From the NCBI GenBank assembly GCA_963739335.1, contig CAVUAC010000051.1:186001-250000 (forward strand): DNA of 64,000 bases, written 5' to 3'. The first letter of the stretch is position 1; every line of letters begins with the position of its first letter. Source of the DNA: UBA9647 sp963739335. GTDB lineage: Bacteria; Bacteroidota; Ignavibacteria; UBA10030. Of this stretch, positions 45,640 to 53,745 are shown piece by piece. A program made the translations under genes and the position numbers. Below the pieces are notes generated by a model. It was not told where the DNA came from. It worked only from the letters and a program-made list of their open reading frames with translations, and did no database searches.

Positions 45640-48015
45640 ATGCGACAGTTCATTTATCTCGCCATCGCCTGCTGTATCGTCCATTGTTCCCTTATTGCAC
45701 AAACGGTACCGAAACAAGGCGCCAACCCCAGCACTCCTTTATGGATCTCCCCTTATGCCGCAGGAACAACGAACGAGAAAACACCATGCCCGATTTTGCG
45801 TTCGACGTTTACCGTCAAGGGGCGCGCGACAAGTGGAATTGTACGAATCATCGGGCTTGGTCACTATGAATTGTATCTGAACGGCAAGCGCGTGGGCAAC
45901 TCGCTTATCAATCAACCATGGTCACAGTACAACAAGACCCTCTACTGGCAAGAATTTGACCTCGGCAAGTTTCTCCGCAAGGGAGAAAACGTTTTGGGTG
46001 TGCTCCTGGGCAACTCATTCTGGCACGTCGGCAAGGCAAACGATTCCATGCGGTACGTCAAGACCGACGCTATGCCCGATTTCTCCAGAGGATACCTGTA
46101 TCTCCTATGGCTCGAAGCGCGGATTAAGACCAGTGACGGTCACGAGCAAATCGTGACCAGTAATGATTCTTGGAGGTGGAACAATGGTCCACTCACCTTC
46201 TCGCATATCTACGCTGGAGAAGATTATGATGCACAATTGGCTCCCGCCGGCTGGAATGAACCGGGCTTCGATGACCGAGGGTGGAAGCCTGTGACAATGG
46301 CACAACCGCCATCTGCCTTGCTCGAACAATATGGTGGTCCGTTGATGAAAGCGTTTGAGGTTTTTGCACCCGTGAAGATTGTTTCGCCAAGACCGGGCGA
46401 GTATACATATGTCTTTCCACAAAACTGCTCGGCCCTCGTGCGTTTCACTGTGACTGGGACAGCGGGAAAAACCATTCGATTCAAGCCATGCGAGTTTATG
46501 GACTCGACCGGGCACGTGAAATTCACGTACACATGGGGAACCGGCAAGGATATCTGGCACGATTACACGACACGCGGCAGCAATGCAGAGTCGCACCAAA
46601 TTCTCTTTTGCTACGTCGGATGCCAGTATGTGGGAGTGACCGGAGCCGTGCCAGAAGGATATCCAAATCCACACGGACTTCCTGTCATCAAGAAACTTGA
46701 ACTGGTCCATGTCCGCACGGCAAATCCAGAGGTCGGGACATTTACCTGCTCGAGTGAATTGCAGAATGGCGCAGAGCGCATGATCGACTGGTCGATACGT
46801 TCGAACATGAGCTACGTCGCCACCGATTGTCCCCATCGGGAAAAGAACGGATGGCAGGAAGAGAACTGGCACATGGCGAGGGCAATGAGCTACCGGTTCA
46901 ATATCGAGCGCTGGTTTATGAAGATCGCTCACGATCTGCGCGATACACAGCTTCCAGACGGACACGTCCCCACTAACTGTCCGAATTATCTCGTCGGCAT
47001 TCCTCCCCACGGATACTGGAACGAGGCACCCGAGTGGGGAATCTCCTCAGTGCTTGTTCCGTGGCACCTCTACGAGTGGTATGGCAACAAGAGTGTGCTC
47101 CAGTCGAATTTCGAAAGCATGTGCAGGTTCGTCGATTACCTTACATCGACCGCGAAGGATGGCATCATCAACAGCAACCTGGGCGACTGGTACGACTATG
47201 GACACGGGAAAGGCGATGGACCATCGCAGTGGACGCCAAACGAGCTGAGCGCAACGGCAATCTGGGCTCTGGGTGCAAAGACCGTCGCACAAGCTGCAAC
47301 CGTGCTAGGCATGACATCCGAGGCAGCGACGTATCAGAAGCTCTTCGATCAGATCAAGCGGGACTTCCAATTACACTTCTACGATGCTGCAACAAAGAGA
47401 TTCAAGAACAACGGATCATGCCAGGCAGCACACAGTGCGGCGTTGTGTGTCGGGCTTGTGCCTGAGGAAGATCGACCGGCAGTCCTGCAGGCAATCGTCG
47501 ACGATCTGGAGAAACGAAACTACCAGCAGACGGTTGGCGAAGTACTGCAGGTGTTTTTCATTCGTGCCCTCGCTGAGGGGGGCCGAAACGACATTCTCCA
47601 TCGCGTCTACAGCCGCGAAAACCGCGGAAGCTATGGTTATATGGTGAAGCAGGGATTGACTTCGTTGCCCGAAAGCTGGGACGCCAGACCGGGAACGGGC
47701 AACAGCATGAACCACTTCATGCTCGGCCATTTGATGGAATGGCACTACGCATACGTAGCCGGGATACGCCAGCAGCCAGGAGGTGTTGGCTGGAAGAAAG
47801 TCTTGATCGCTCCGAATCCGGGTTCGCTCGAGAGCGCGTCCGCTTCGTTCAAGAGTCCTTCCGGCAAGATAGAGGTGAAGTGGAAGCAGAGGAAGGGTTC
47901 GTTCACGATGACGGTCACGATTCCGAAAGGCGTTGAAGCGACCGCGGTGCTGCCGGACGGCAGGCAGCAAGTTGTGAAGCCGGGAACAACGACGGTGCAT
48001 TCAAAGAACAAATAG
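45640..48015 (+). CDS. Alpha-L-rhamnosidase, GH78-like, secreted
   Basis: A 791-residue glycosidase with a signal peptide (QFIYLAIACCIVHCSLIAQ). The N-terminal beta-domains include LGHYELYLNGKRVG and ENVLGVLLGNSFWHVG, typical of the Bac_rhamnosid_N region. The (alpha/alpha)6 catalytic barrel begins about residue 370 and carries DCPHREKNGWQEE, with the conserved acid residues of GH78. The C-terminal beta-domain ends the protein (GKIEVKWKQRKGSF). It would remove terminal rhamnose from plant or bacterial glycans in the periplasm or outside. The ATG at 45640 with a GAAGGAG site is chosen over an in-frame start 30 bases earlier that lacks a signal peptide. Confidence 0.9.
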   Translation: MRQFIYLAIACCIVHCSLIAQTVPKQGANPSTPLWISPYAAGTTNEKTPCPILRSTFTVKGRATSGIVRIIGLGHYELYLNGKRVGNSLINQPWSQYNKTLYWQEFDLGKFLRKGENVLGVLLGNSFWHVGKANDSMRYVKTDAMPDFSRGYLYLLWLEARIKTSDGHEQIVTSNDSWRWNNGPLTFSHIYAGEDYDAQLAPAGWNEPGFDDRGWKPVTMAQPPSALLEQYGGPLMKAFEVFAPVKIVSPRPGEYTYVFPQNCSALVRFTVTGTAGKTIRFKPCEFMDSTGHVKFTYTWGTGKDIWHDYTTRGSNAESHQILFCYVGCQYVGVTGAVPEGYPNPHGLPVIKKLELVHVRTANPEVGTFTCSSELQNGAERMIDWSIRSNMSYVATDCPHREKNGWQEENWHMARAMSYRFNIERWFMKIAHDLRDTQLPDGHVPTNCPNYLVGIPPHGYWNEAPEWGISSVLVPWHLYEWYGNKSVLQSNFESMCRFVDYLTSTAKDGIINSNLGDWYDYGHGKGDGPSQWTPNELSATAIWALGAKTVAQAATVLGMTSEAATYQKLFDQIKRDFQLHFYDAATKRFKNNGSCQAAHSAALCVGLVPEEDRPAVLQAIVDDLEKRNYQQTVGEVLQVFFIRALAEGGRNDILHRVYSRENRGSYGYMVKQGLTSLPESWDARPGTGNSMNHFMLGHLMEWHYAYVAGIRQQPGGVGWKKVLIAPNPGSLESASASFKSPSGKIEVKWKQRKGSFTMTVTIPKGVEATAVLPDGRQQVVKPGTTTVHSKNK

Positions 48016-48663
48016 CTCTGTGGCAGAGGATCACTTCAGTGCCACAACTGGAAACATCGTCAGCCTCCAATGAGGGATCATCAATTGCAAACGATGACGG
48101 CAGATTGGCGCGATTGAGCCGCGCCATCATTTGAGAAGCGCCACAAGTTGCTTGAGGGAAATAACGTTTGCACCGCGGAGGAGCGCGCTGAATTTCGGAT
48201 CATGCGCACGAGGACGATAAAGAACATCCATATAGGCTCTCTTCGATTTCATGCTTCGCGGCAGTCGGATCAGCGTCACTTCATGCTCGATATGTCACAG
48301 GATAAGTGGCACGTGAGAAATCTGATGTATTACTTTAAAAAACTCAAGCCCCCGCCAATCGACAATCCGCGACGTTCTGCGCTCTGACTGCTGTCTTCTG
48401 AATGCTGTTCTCCCTAACAATCACAGGCTGTTTTGAGCTTTTTTCGCTCTCTTGAGCCTTACAGAAAAATATTTAATTCGCGGTATTGTGCATTTGTGAG
48501 AGCAAGCGTACTATTCGAGTGGTAATGGCATGCACCATGTGCCAGATCCCGCCGCCTTTCTCGGATAATCCGTAGGTCATCTATGCGGTACGCGCTCTGT
48601 CGCTTGCTCATGCTCGCGCGTTGGTGCACGCGGAATGTTCAACGCTCAGAGAAATAGGATCCC
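48016..48663. other. Intergenic region with a possible gene remnant
   Basis: About 650 bases without a firm gene. On the minus strand, 48252 to 48127 reads a 41-residue frame (SKRAYMDVLYRPRAHDPKFS, then ALLRGANVISLKQLVALLK), open further upstream without a start. It looks like the C-terminus of a lost gene. A plus-strand frame at 48148-48387 covers the same bases and has no recognisable sequence. The AT-rich part around 48460-48500 probably holds the promoter for the gene at 48664. Confidence 0.4.
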
Positions 48664-49713
48664 ATGAGACCAACCATCCCTTCGGTTCCACTTCCTGTCT
48701 GGAAAGATCTTTACTCTGCGGCTCAGAAGTTCCGCGCGCTTCAGCCATGGGAAATACTCGATGAGATGGATCTCATTGGTGTACGCGACCGTTCGGGTGG
48801 TGAAACAGGATTCGGAGTAGTGATGGGAAGCGGTAGCACGCTTTTCGGGTTTTGTCTTTATCGCGGCGCTGAAGGCTTCCACTTGTACCGCCGCTTGATG
48901 GAAGGGGCGATCGACGTTGAGCGGGATGACTTCTTTGCGCTGCAGAATTGTTTGAAGCTCGAGCTCGGTCCGCGAAGCGGCCTGCGCTCAGAAGATCTTT
49001 CGGTGATTCAACAGTTGGCATTGTCATTCAAGGGAAAACGTGCATGGCCAGAATTCCGCAGCCTGCTGCCAGGATATGCGCCCTGGTATCTGACGGAAGC
49101 GGAGGCGCGTCTCCTAACGCTCGGCCTCGAGGTCACCTGCCATCACGTTCAAAAGGTTATGACTGGCAAGGTCGATGCAGCGGTACGAGACGGTGAATGT
49201 CTAGTCTACACTCCTGAATCCGGTCCGGAGCCCGAGTATCGCTCGCAATGGGAACCATGGCCTGTCCCTGTGGCTCCAGTGGTCGCGCCGCCCGCACTAA
49301 ACCTTGCTCGACTAAACGCTCTGCTTGCCAAGAAGCTGAAGCCCGACACACCGTGGCAGGCAGAGGTGTTTTACCTCCCGTCACTGATCATGGACCATGA
49401 ACGGCCGTACTATTTCCGGATTGCGGCCGTGTGTCAACAGTCAACGGGATTCGCTTTCATCGCGGAAGCTTCACTTCCGGAACCGTCGGTTGAGCAGTTG
49501 TTGGCGGATGCAATTTGTTCGTCGATAGAGAGACATGGCTTCCTGCCCGAGACCATCTTTGTGAACGACGAACAGCAATCCGCATCCCTGGCACCGCTCG
49601 GGAAGGCTTTGGGTTTCACAATCCAGCGGCAGAAGAAGCTCGGTGCTACACGGATGCTGAAGGAAGATATGGTAGAGCGTTTCGTTTTTGGCGGTGGAGG
49701 AAGAAGGAATTAG
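48664..49713 (+). CDS. Hypothetical protein (two-part, DUF6930/DUF7309-like pattern)
   Basis: A 349-residue soluble protein. The N-terminal half (KDLYSAAQKFRALQPWEILD, then RSGGETGFGVVMG) and the C-terminal half (EVFYLPSLIMDHERPYYFRI, then GFLPETIFVNDEQQSASLAP) are separated by a proline-rich linker at about 190-215. The pattern resembles uncharacterised DUF7309/DUF6930-type proteins, but this is recalled, not searched. It is the last gene before the CRISPR-Cas locus and shares the base composition of the host side, so it is probably a neighbour, not part of the system. Confidence 0.6.
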   Translation: MRPTIPSVPLPVWKDLYSAAQKFRALQPWEILDEMDLIGVRDRSGGETGFGVVMGSGSTLFGFCLYRGAEGFHLYRRLMEGAIDVERDDFFALQNCLKLELGPRSGLRSEDLSVIQQLALSFKGKRAWPEFRSLLPGYAPWYLTEAEARLLTLGLEVTCHHVQKVMTGKVDAAVRDGECLVYTPESGPEPEYRSQWEPWPVPVAPVVAPPALNLARLNALLAKKLKPDTPWQAEVFYLPSLIMDHERPYYFRIAAVCQQSTGFAFIAEASLPEPSVEQLLADAICSSIERHGFLPETIFVNDEQQSASLAPLGKALGFTIQRQKKLGATRMLKEDMVERFVFGGGGRRN

Positions 49714-49842
49714 ACATCGGCGCCGTCCATGTGTTCGATCGATTTTAAGAAGGAGGTTGAAGCATGAATGCAATTGTCTAGAAAACTTCTGGCAATTTCG
49801 CGCGACAATTTTCGCGAACATTCAACCGCAAGGGAGGTTCGC

Positions 49843-50054
49843 TTGTCTTCCAACCCACACATACCCTCACGAAGCCACTTTCTGGAGTTCTTCGCTCATT
49901 CCGAAAACGCTCAGCACAAAAAGCACATCTTGAAAGATCATCTCGAAAGCACGGCGAGTTGGCAAGGTCCTTTGCGCCTGCAAAGTACTATGAGTAGTGC
50001 TTCTATGTTGCGGGGCTGCTGCACGATGTTGGGAAGTTTCAGGATGGAAACTGA
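49843..50054 (+). pseudogene. Stub of a type I-C cas3 (HD nuclease start), decayed
   Basis: From a TTG at 49843, with AGGGAGG six bases upstream, the frame reads SRSHFLEFFAHSENAQHKKH, then ILKDHLESTA. After one missing base near 49955 it continues in another frame as ELARSFAPAKYYE, a TAG stop at 49995-49997, then CFYVAGLLHDVGKFQDGN. FAHS, KDHLE and LLHDVGKFQ are the opening motifs of the Cas3 HD domain, with the metal-binding His-Asp pair. Everything after residue 70 is gone. At 50052 the sequence turns AT-rich and leads straight into cas5. This is where cas3 stands in ordinary type I-C loci. The intact cas3 at 53742 is a different gene with a different N-terminus. Confidence 0.75.
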
Positions 50055-50094
50055 TATAAAAAAGAATCTATTGCACACATTTTAGGAGGCTTCT

Positions 50095-50718
50095 ATGAGT
50101 ACACAAGATAAAACTTATGAAGTTCAGTTTGAAATCTCCGGTCTTGCAGCAATGTTCACCCGGCCGGATACAGGAGCGACACCGGTATCTTACCCCGCGC
50201 CGACATATTCCGCTGCTAAGGGAATGTTTGAGTCCATTGTTAGACTCAAAAGCGCATACATAAAACCGACTAAAGTGGAAATCTGTGCACCTATCCATTA
50301 CCACAGGTACACTACGAACTACGGTGGACCATTACGCAAAGGAAATCAAATAAGCAGCGGCAGTTCTTATCAACTCTTTGCAACTATTCTAGCAGACGTC
50401 TGCTATCGGATTTATGGTGTTGTAGAAGAATTGCACGGAGCACCCATAGACCGCACAACTAATCATCTGCATTATCTACAGGATAAGTTTGAGAAGCGGT
50501 TACGTAATGGAAGATGGTATCACGTGCCCTGCCTAGGATGGAAAGAATTCACTCCGTCGTACGTTGGACCTTTTCGTCATGCGACCAAGGTAGAAGAATC
50601 GGTTGAGCAGATCATTCCATCAATGCTTTTTTCTGTTTTCAGCGGACCGGGAGTCTATTCCCCGTCATACAAGCAAAATGTGTGGATCAAGAAAGGAGTG
50701 CTCGAGTATGTTGAATGA
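50095..50718 (+). CDS. cas5c: Cas5 of type I-C kind (Cas5d/Cas5c), divergent
   Basis: A 207-residue Cascade subunit expected to cut the crRNA precursor and cap the 5' handle, since no cas6 is present. AMFTRP, VSYPAPTYSAAKGMFESI (about 32-48) and KFEKRLRNGRWYHVPCLGWK followed by EF (131-152) are the family blocks. In characterised Cas5d a Lys-His pair precedes the last block; here the matching segment reads TTNHLHYLQDKF (121-132), so the lysine seems to be lost while a histidine remains. AGGAGG lies five bases before the ATG. The end overlaps cas8 by 11 bases. The gene is more AT-rich than cas4-cas1-cas2. Confidence 0.85.
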   Translation: MSTQDKTYEVQFEISGLAAMFTRPDTGATPVSYPAPTYSAAKGMFESIVRLKSAYIKPTKVEICAPIHYHRYTTNYGGPLRKGNQISSGSSYQLFATILADVCYRIYGVVEELHGAPIDRTTNHLHYLQDKFEKRLRNGRWYHVPCLGWKEFTPSYVGPFRHATKVEESVEQIIPSMLFSVFSGPGVYSPSYKQNVWIKKGVLEYVE

Positions 50719-52837
50719 AGGTTATGCTCTTTACAGGACCCTTGAACGATGTCGTATACGACTTATCAATCGACATCCCGACGTAAAAGAACCGGGTAAG
50801 AAAGATGGATTGATTGTAGGATTGGATAAGAAGGGTAGGGTTGCATGTATCGAATACCGAAAAGCCGAAGATGTCTCAAGCCTATGGACGACAAGGGAGG
50901 GAATGCACAATAGCTTCCCTGTTTTGAAACTACAACGACCACTGTGGAAGGTGGGTCATAACGATCCGCTCCGAAAACAACTCAACGATCTCAAAAAAGA
51001 TGAAACTGAAAAGCGAAAACTGCTTAATCGTCAACATCATAAATTGAACATTACTTTGGTGGAGAGGAGCTGGTGGAAGCGATTGCGGGAACGAGTGACA
51101 ATACTTCGACCATTTTTTGAAACAACCATTCAAGACCATGAAGCATTACCTCAATTGATGGATCGGTTTCTGCTTGCGACAGAGGTTGACAACTTCGCAG
51201 AAGAATTACTCAAGAGGCTAAAGCAAGTTCAGAATGAAGTTCCTTATACACTCTTTGAAAATATTCTATTAGGCAATATATGGCACGAGAAAAAGAAAGA
51301 ATTTCGCGCCGAAGTGCCGTTGATACTCGATCTGAATAATTGGGAAGAATATTCCACTCGGGTAGCAAGTCCACGGTTTGAGGCTTTTGTTAATGAGTGT
51401 ATGTTCAAGATGCAAGATTCTTCGACGAAGCAAAAGAATAATAAAACTACTGGTTTTAGTGCATTGTCTGGTGAGGAAGTACTGTTGGAAGATGGCAATT
51501 ACCCTAGCCCAAGATTACCAAACATTGGCAACACCTATTTGTTCGCCGTGAACGACCAAACCCCCTGTCAAACCCGTTATAAGAAAACGAGTACCGATAT
51601 TATTCCAGTTGGACGCAAGGAAGCTAACGCAATTCAAGATTCCTTGAATTGGATAACGGATGATGAACGAAAAGGAAAAACATGGTATCCAATCCCTGGC
51701 TTGAATGATGGCGAAAGGGATTTGCTCATCGTGTATTTGGACAGCAGACCTAACCTAAGCGCGAATAAGGCATATTTATTAGGTGGTGTAAGTAAAAACG
51801 ATTTTACTGAAAGTACGTATGAAGCAATATCCAGTGTTGCCATTGCCGCACTAAAAGGCGAACAGATTCTGAAAGCAAATGAACTTATCAGAATGTTCGC
51901 TCTTCGGAAAGCTGATCCTGGACGCACACAAGTGTCTCTGCAACGGGTTTATGTAATCTCAGAACTGATACGTTCCGACGAAGCGTGGCGGGAAGCGGCA
52001 AAGAATATTCCAAATGTTTCGATCCCTTTTTTCCGTAAAGAAGTGGAAAAAACAATTGCAGGAAAAGAAAACATTTCATCATTCATTTCGCAATTTGTTG
52101 AAAACAAGGAATCGAAAGTAACTTTTCTCTCACCACGTTGTCCTTTCCCTGCCGATCTTGTTCGCCTTACGCAAAAGCAATGGATAAGATTCGGTGAAGA
52201 TGTTTCTTCTCTGACCGGTGTTTCGCTTGGAGACGTGTATGATGTCTTTTTTGCCCGACAAAATGAGCGAAAACATCTGATTGAGAGTTTGTTGACTACA
52301 ACACTTGAGCGCACACAATCTCTACTTATTGGTTTAGGACAAGCGGACCATAAAAAAGAGATGAAAGGATTCACATCCGAATCACGGTTTACATTGCTAA
52401 CAACAATTTCCGCATTTGCTATTTACTTATACAAACTGGGTATTAAGAAGGAGGGCTATATGAAAGACACTTTTTTCTATGTGGGCAGATTCCTTTCGCT
52501 GATTGACACGTTACATCTTGAATATTGTAAGAATGTTCGTGGTGGAAACATACCACCACAGCTCTTGGGGAATGCCCATCTTCAAATCGCATTAGCCAAT
52601 CCTATCTCAGCATTCGATATCCTCTCAAGAAGAATTAACATTTATCAGGCGTGGACTAAGAAAGAGCAAGGTGATAAAGTAAAACTAGCGCGATGGGCGG
52701 TCGGTGAACTTGGAAAAATATCTGCATTGATTGCAGACAAATCTTTGCCAGCATCAACTTCGAGTGTAGAAAGATCCCAAATGCTATTGGGATACTTAGC
52801 TAAGTCAGAAGAAATACCACAAGAAGGGACCAAATGA
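50708..52837 (+). CDS. cas8c: Cas8c-like (Csd1-like) large Cascade subunit, divergent
   Basis: A 709-residue protein between cas5 and cas7, the place of the large subunit that reads the PAM. It is longer than typical Cas8c (about 600 residues). The familiar Csd1 blocks (KRTSG..PNFL, and the segment before LVSFN) are not recognisable. A weak echo is seen in TTGFSALSGEEVLLEDGNYP and YLFAVNDQT, about where Csd1 has its CxVTG motif. The C-terminal third is helical and resembles the small-subunit-like end of Cas8c (VSLQRVYVISELIRSDEAWR). The ATG at 50708 is chosen because the longer frame would lie inside cas5. Call rests mostly on position. AT-rich like its neighbours. Confidence 0.7.
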   Translation: MLNEGYALYRTLERCRIRLINRHPDVKEPGKKDGLIVGLDKKGRVACIEYRKAEDVSSLWTTREGMHNSFPVLKLQRPLWKVGHNDPLRKQLNDLKKDETEKRKLLNRQHHKLNITLVERSWWKRLRERVTILRPFFETTIQDHEALPQLMDRFLLATEVDNFAEELLKRLKQVQNEVPYTLFENILLGNIWHEKKKEFRAEVPLILDLNNWEEYSTRVASPRFEAFVNECMFKMQDSSTKQKNNKTTGFSALSGEEVLLEDGNYPSPRLPNIGNTYLFAVNDQTPCQTRYKKTSTDIIPVGRKEANAIQDSLNWITDDERKGKTWYPIPGLNDGERDLLIVYLDSRPNLSANKAYLLGGVSKNDFTESTYEAISSVAIAALKGEQILKANELIRMFALRKADPGRTQVSLQRVYVISELIRSDEAWREAAKNIPNVSIPFFRKEVEKTIAGKENISSFISQFVENKESKVTFLSPRCPFPADLVRLTQKQWIRFGEDVSSLTGVSLGDVYDVFFARQNERKHLIESLLTTTLERTQSLLIGLGQADHKKEMKGFTSESRFTLLTTISAFAIYLYKLGIKKEGYMKDTFFYVGRFLSLIDTLHLEYCKNVRGGNIPPQLLGNAHLQIALANPISAFDILSRRINIYQAWTKKEQGDKVKLARWAVGELGKISALIADKSLPASTSSVERSQMLLGYLAKSEEIPQEGTK

Positions 52838-52875
52838 ATTCCATTTTGTCATTAACCAATAAACGGGAGAATCCC

Positions 52876-53745
52876 ATGTCTAAATCAGAACAAAAAGAAG
52901 TCATCAATCGAGCCACAGGCCTTTTGGTTATCGAAGTAATTGATTCGAATCCCAATGGCGATCCTGACCGGGAGAGCGATCCTCGGACAAGAGACACTGA
53001 CAAACGCGGTGAAATATCGTCTGTATCATTTAAGCGGAAAGTTCGTGATCTGATTGAACTGAAGGAGGGACCTGTATGGAAAACCGTGTCAAAAAGTTTT
53101 TCGCCTGAGCTTGATCCAAAGAAGTTTATGATTTCTGAGAGTCGCCAGACAAAACTCCATGATGTTCGCAATCTCAACGAAGAACAATTCACTGATAAGT
53201 TTTGGGATGGACGGGTCTTTGGAAATACAGAATTGGAAAAAGGAAGAGATATTCCAGTAAAAACGGGAGTTGTCCAGTTTGGTCTGGGTGTTTCGATTGC
53301 ACCTATCGACATTGAACGCATGACGACTACCAACCCCGCCGTGCAGGAAGACAAAAGCCGTGGAATGGCACCATTAGCTTTCCGAATTGTTCGCCACGGG
53401 ATTTATTGTATGCCCTTTTTTGTGAACGCCACAGCTGCATGCAAAACTGGTTGCAAAATGCAGGATATCGATCTTCTCTTGAAAGTCATCCCTTATGCCT
53501 ACACACATACTGCTTCCTACATCCGTAGTCAAGTTGCTATTCGTCACGCATGGTATCTGGAACACAAATCTCCGTTGGGTTCATGTTCTGATTTTGATCT
53601 GATTGCTGCATTGACGCCGAAGAAAGGAAAAGAACCCGAGAAGCCATCTGTTTCTTGGGGTGAATATACCCATCCTAGCGCTAAGGATTTGCAAGGGCTT
53701 AAAGACAAAATTGCATCAATCAGAGATTTGATGAGCGAGATATGA
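52876..53745 (+). CDS. cas7c: Cas7 of the Csd2/Csh2 family (Cascade backbone)
   Basis: A 289-residue subunit that polymerises along the crRNA. IDSNPNGDPDRESDPRTRDT and GEISSVSFKRKVRDLIE are the Csd2/Csh2 N-terminal signature. GVVQFGLGVSIAPIDIERMT and RHGIYCMPFFVNATAACKTG, then YIRSQVAIRHAWYLEHKSPL, follow the family order. The ATG at 52876 has GGGAG seven bases upstream. An in-frame ATG at 52834 overlaps the cas8 stop and is also possible (303 residues). The stop overlaps the cas3 start by three bases, so effector genes are translationally coupled. Confidence 0.88.
   Translation: MSKSEQKEVINRATGLLVIEVIDSNPNGDPDRESDPRTRDTDKRGEISSVSFKRKVRDLIELKEGPVWKTVSKSFSPELDPKKFMISESRQTKLHDVRNLNEEQFTDKFWDGRVFGNTELEKGRDIPVKTGVVQFGLGVSIAPIDIERMTTTNPAVQEDKSRGMAPLAFRIVRHGIYCMPFFVNATAACKTGCKMQDIDLLLKVIPYAYTHTASYIRSQVAIRHAWYLEHKSPLGSCSDFDLIAALTPKKGKEPEKPSVSWGEYTHPSAKDLQGLKDKIASIRDLMSEI

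Noticed and set aside
48664..49713. The hypothetical gene upstream of the cas locus as a CRISPR accessory protein
   Set aside because: It has host-like composition, no nuclease, CARF or transposon motif, and a 130-base gap with the cas3 stub between; nothing ties it to the system.
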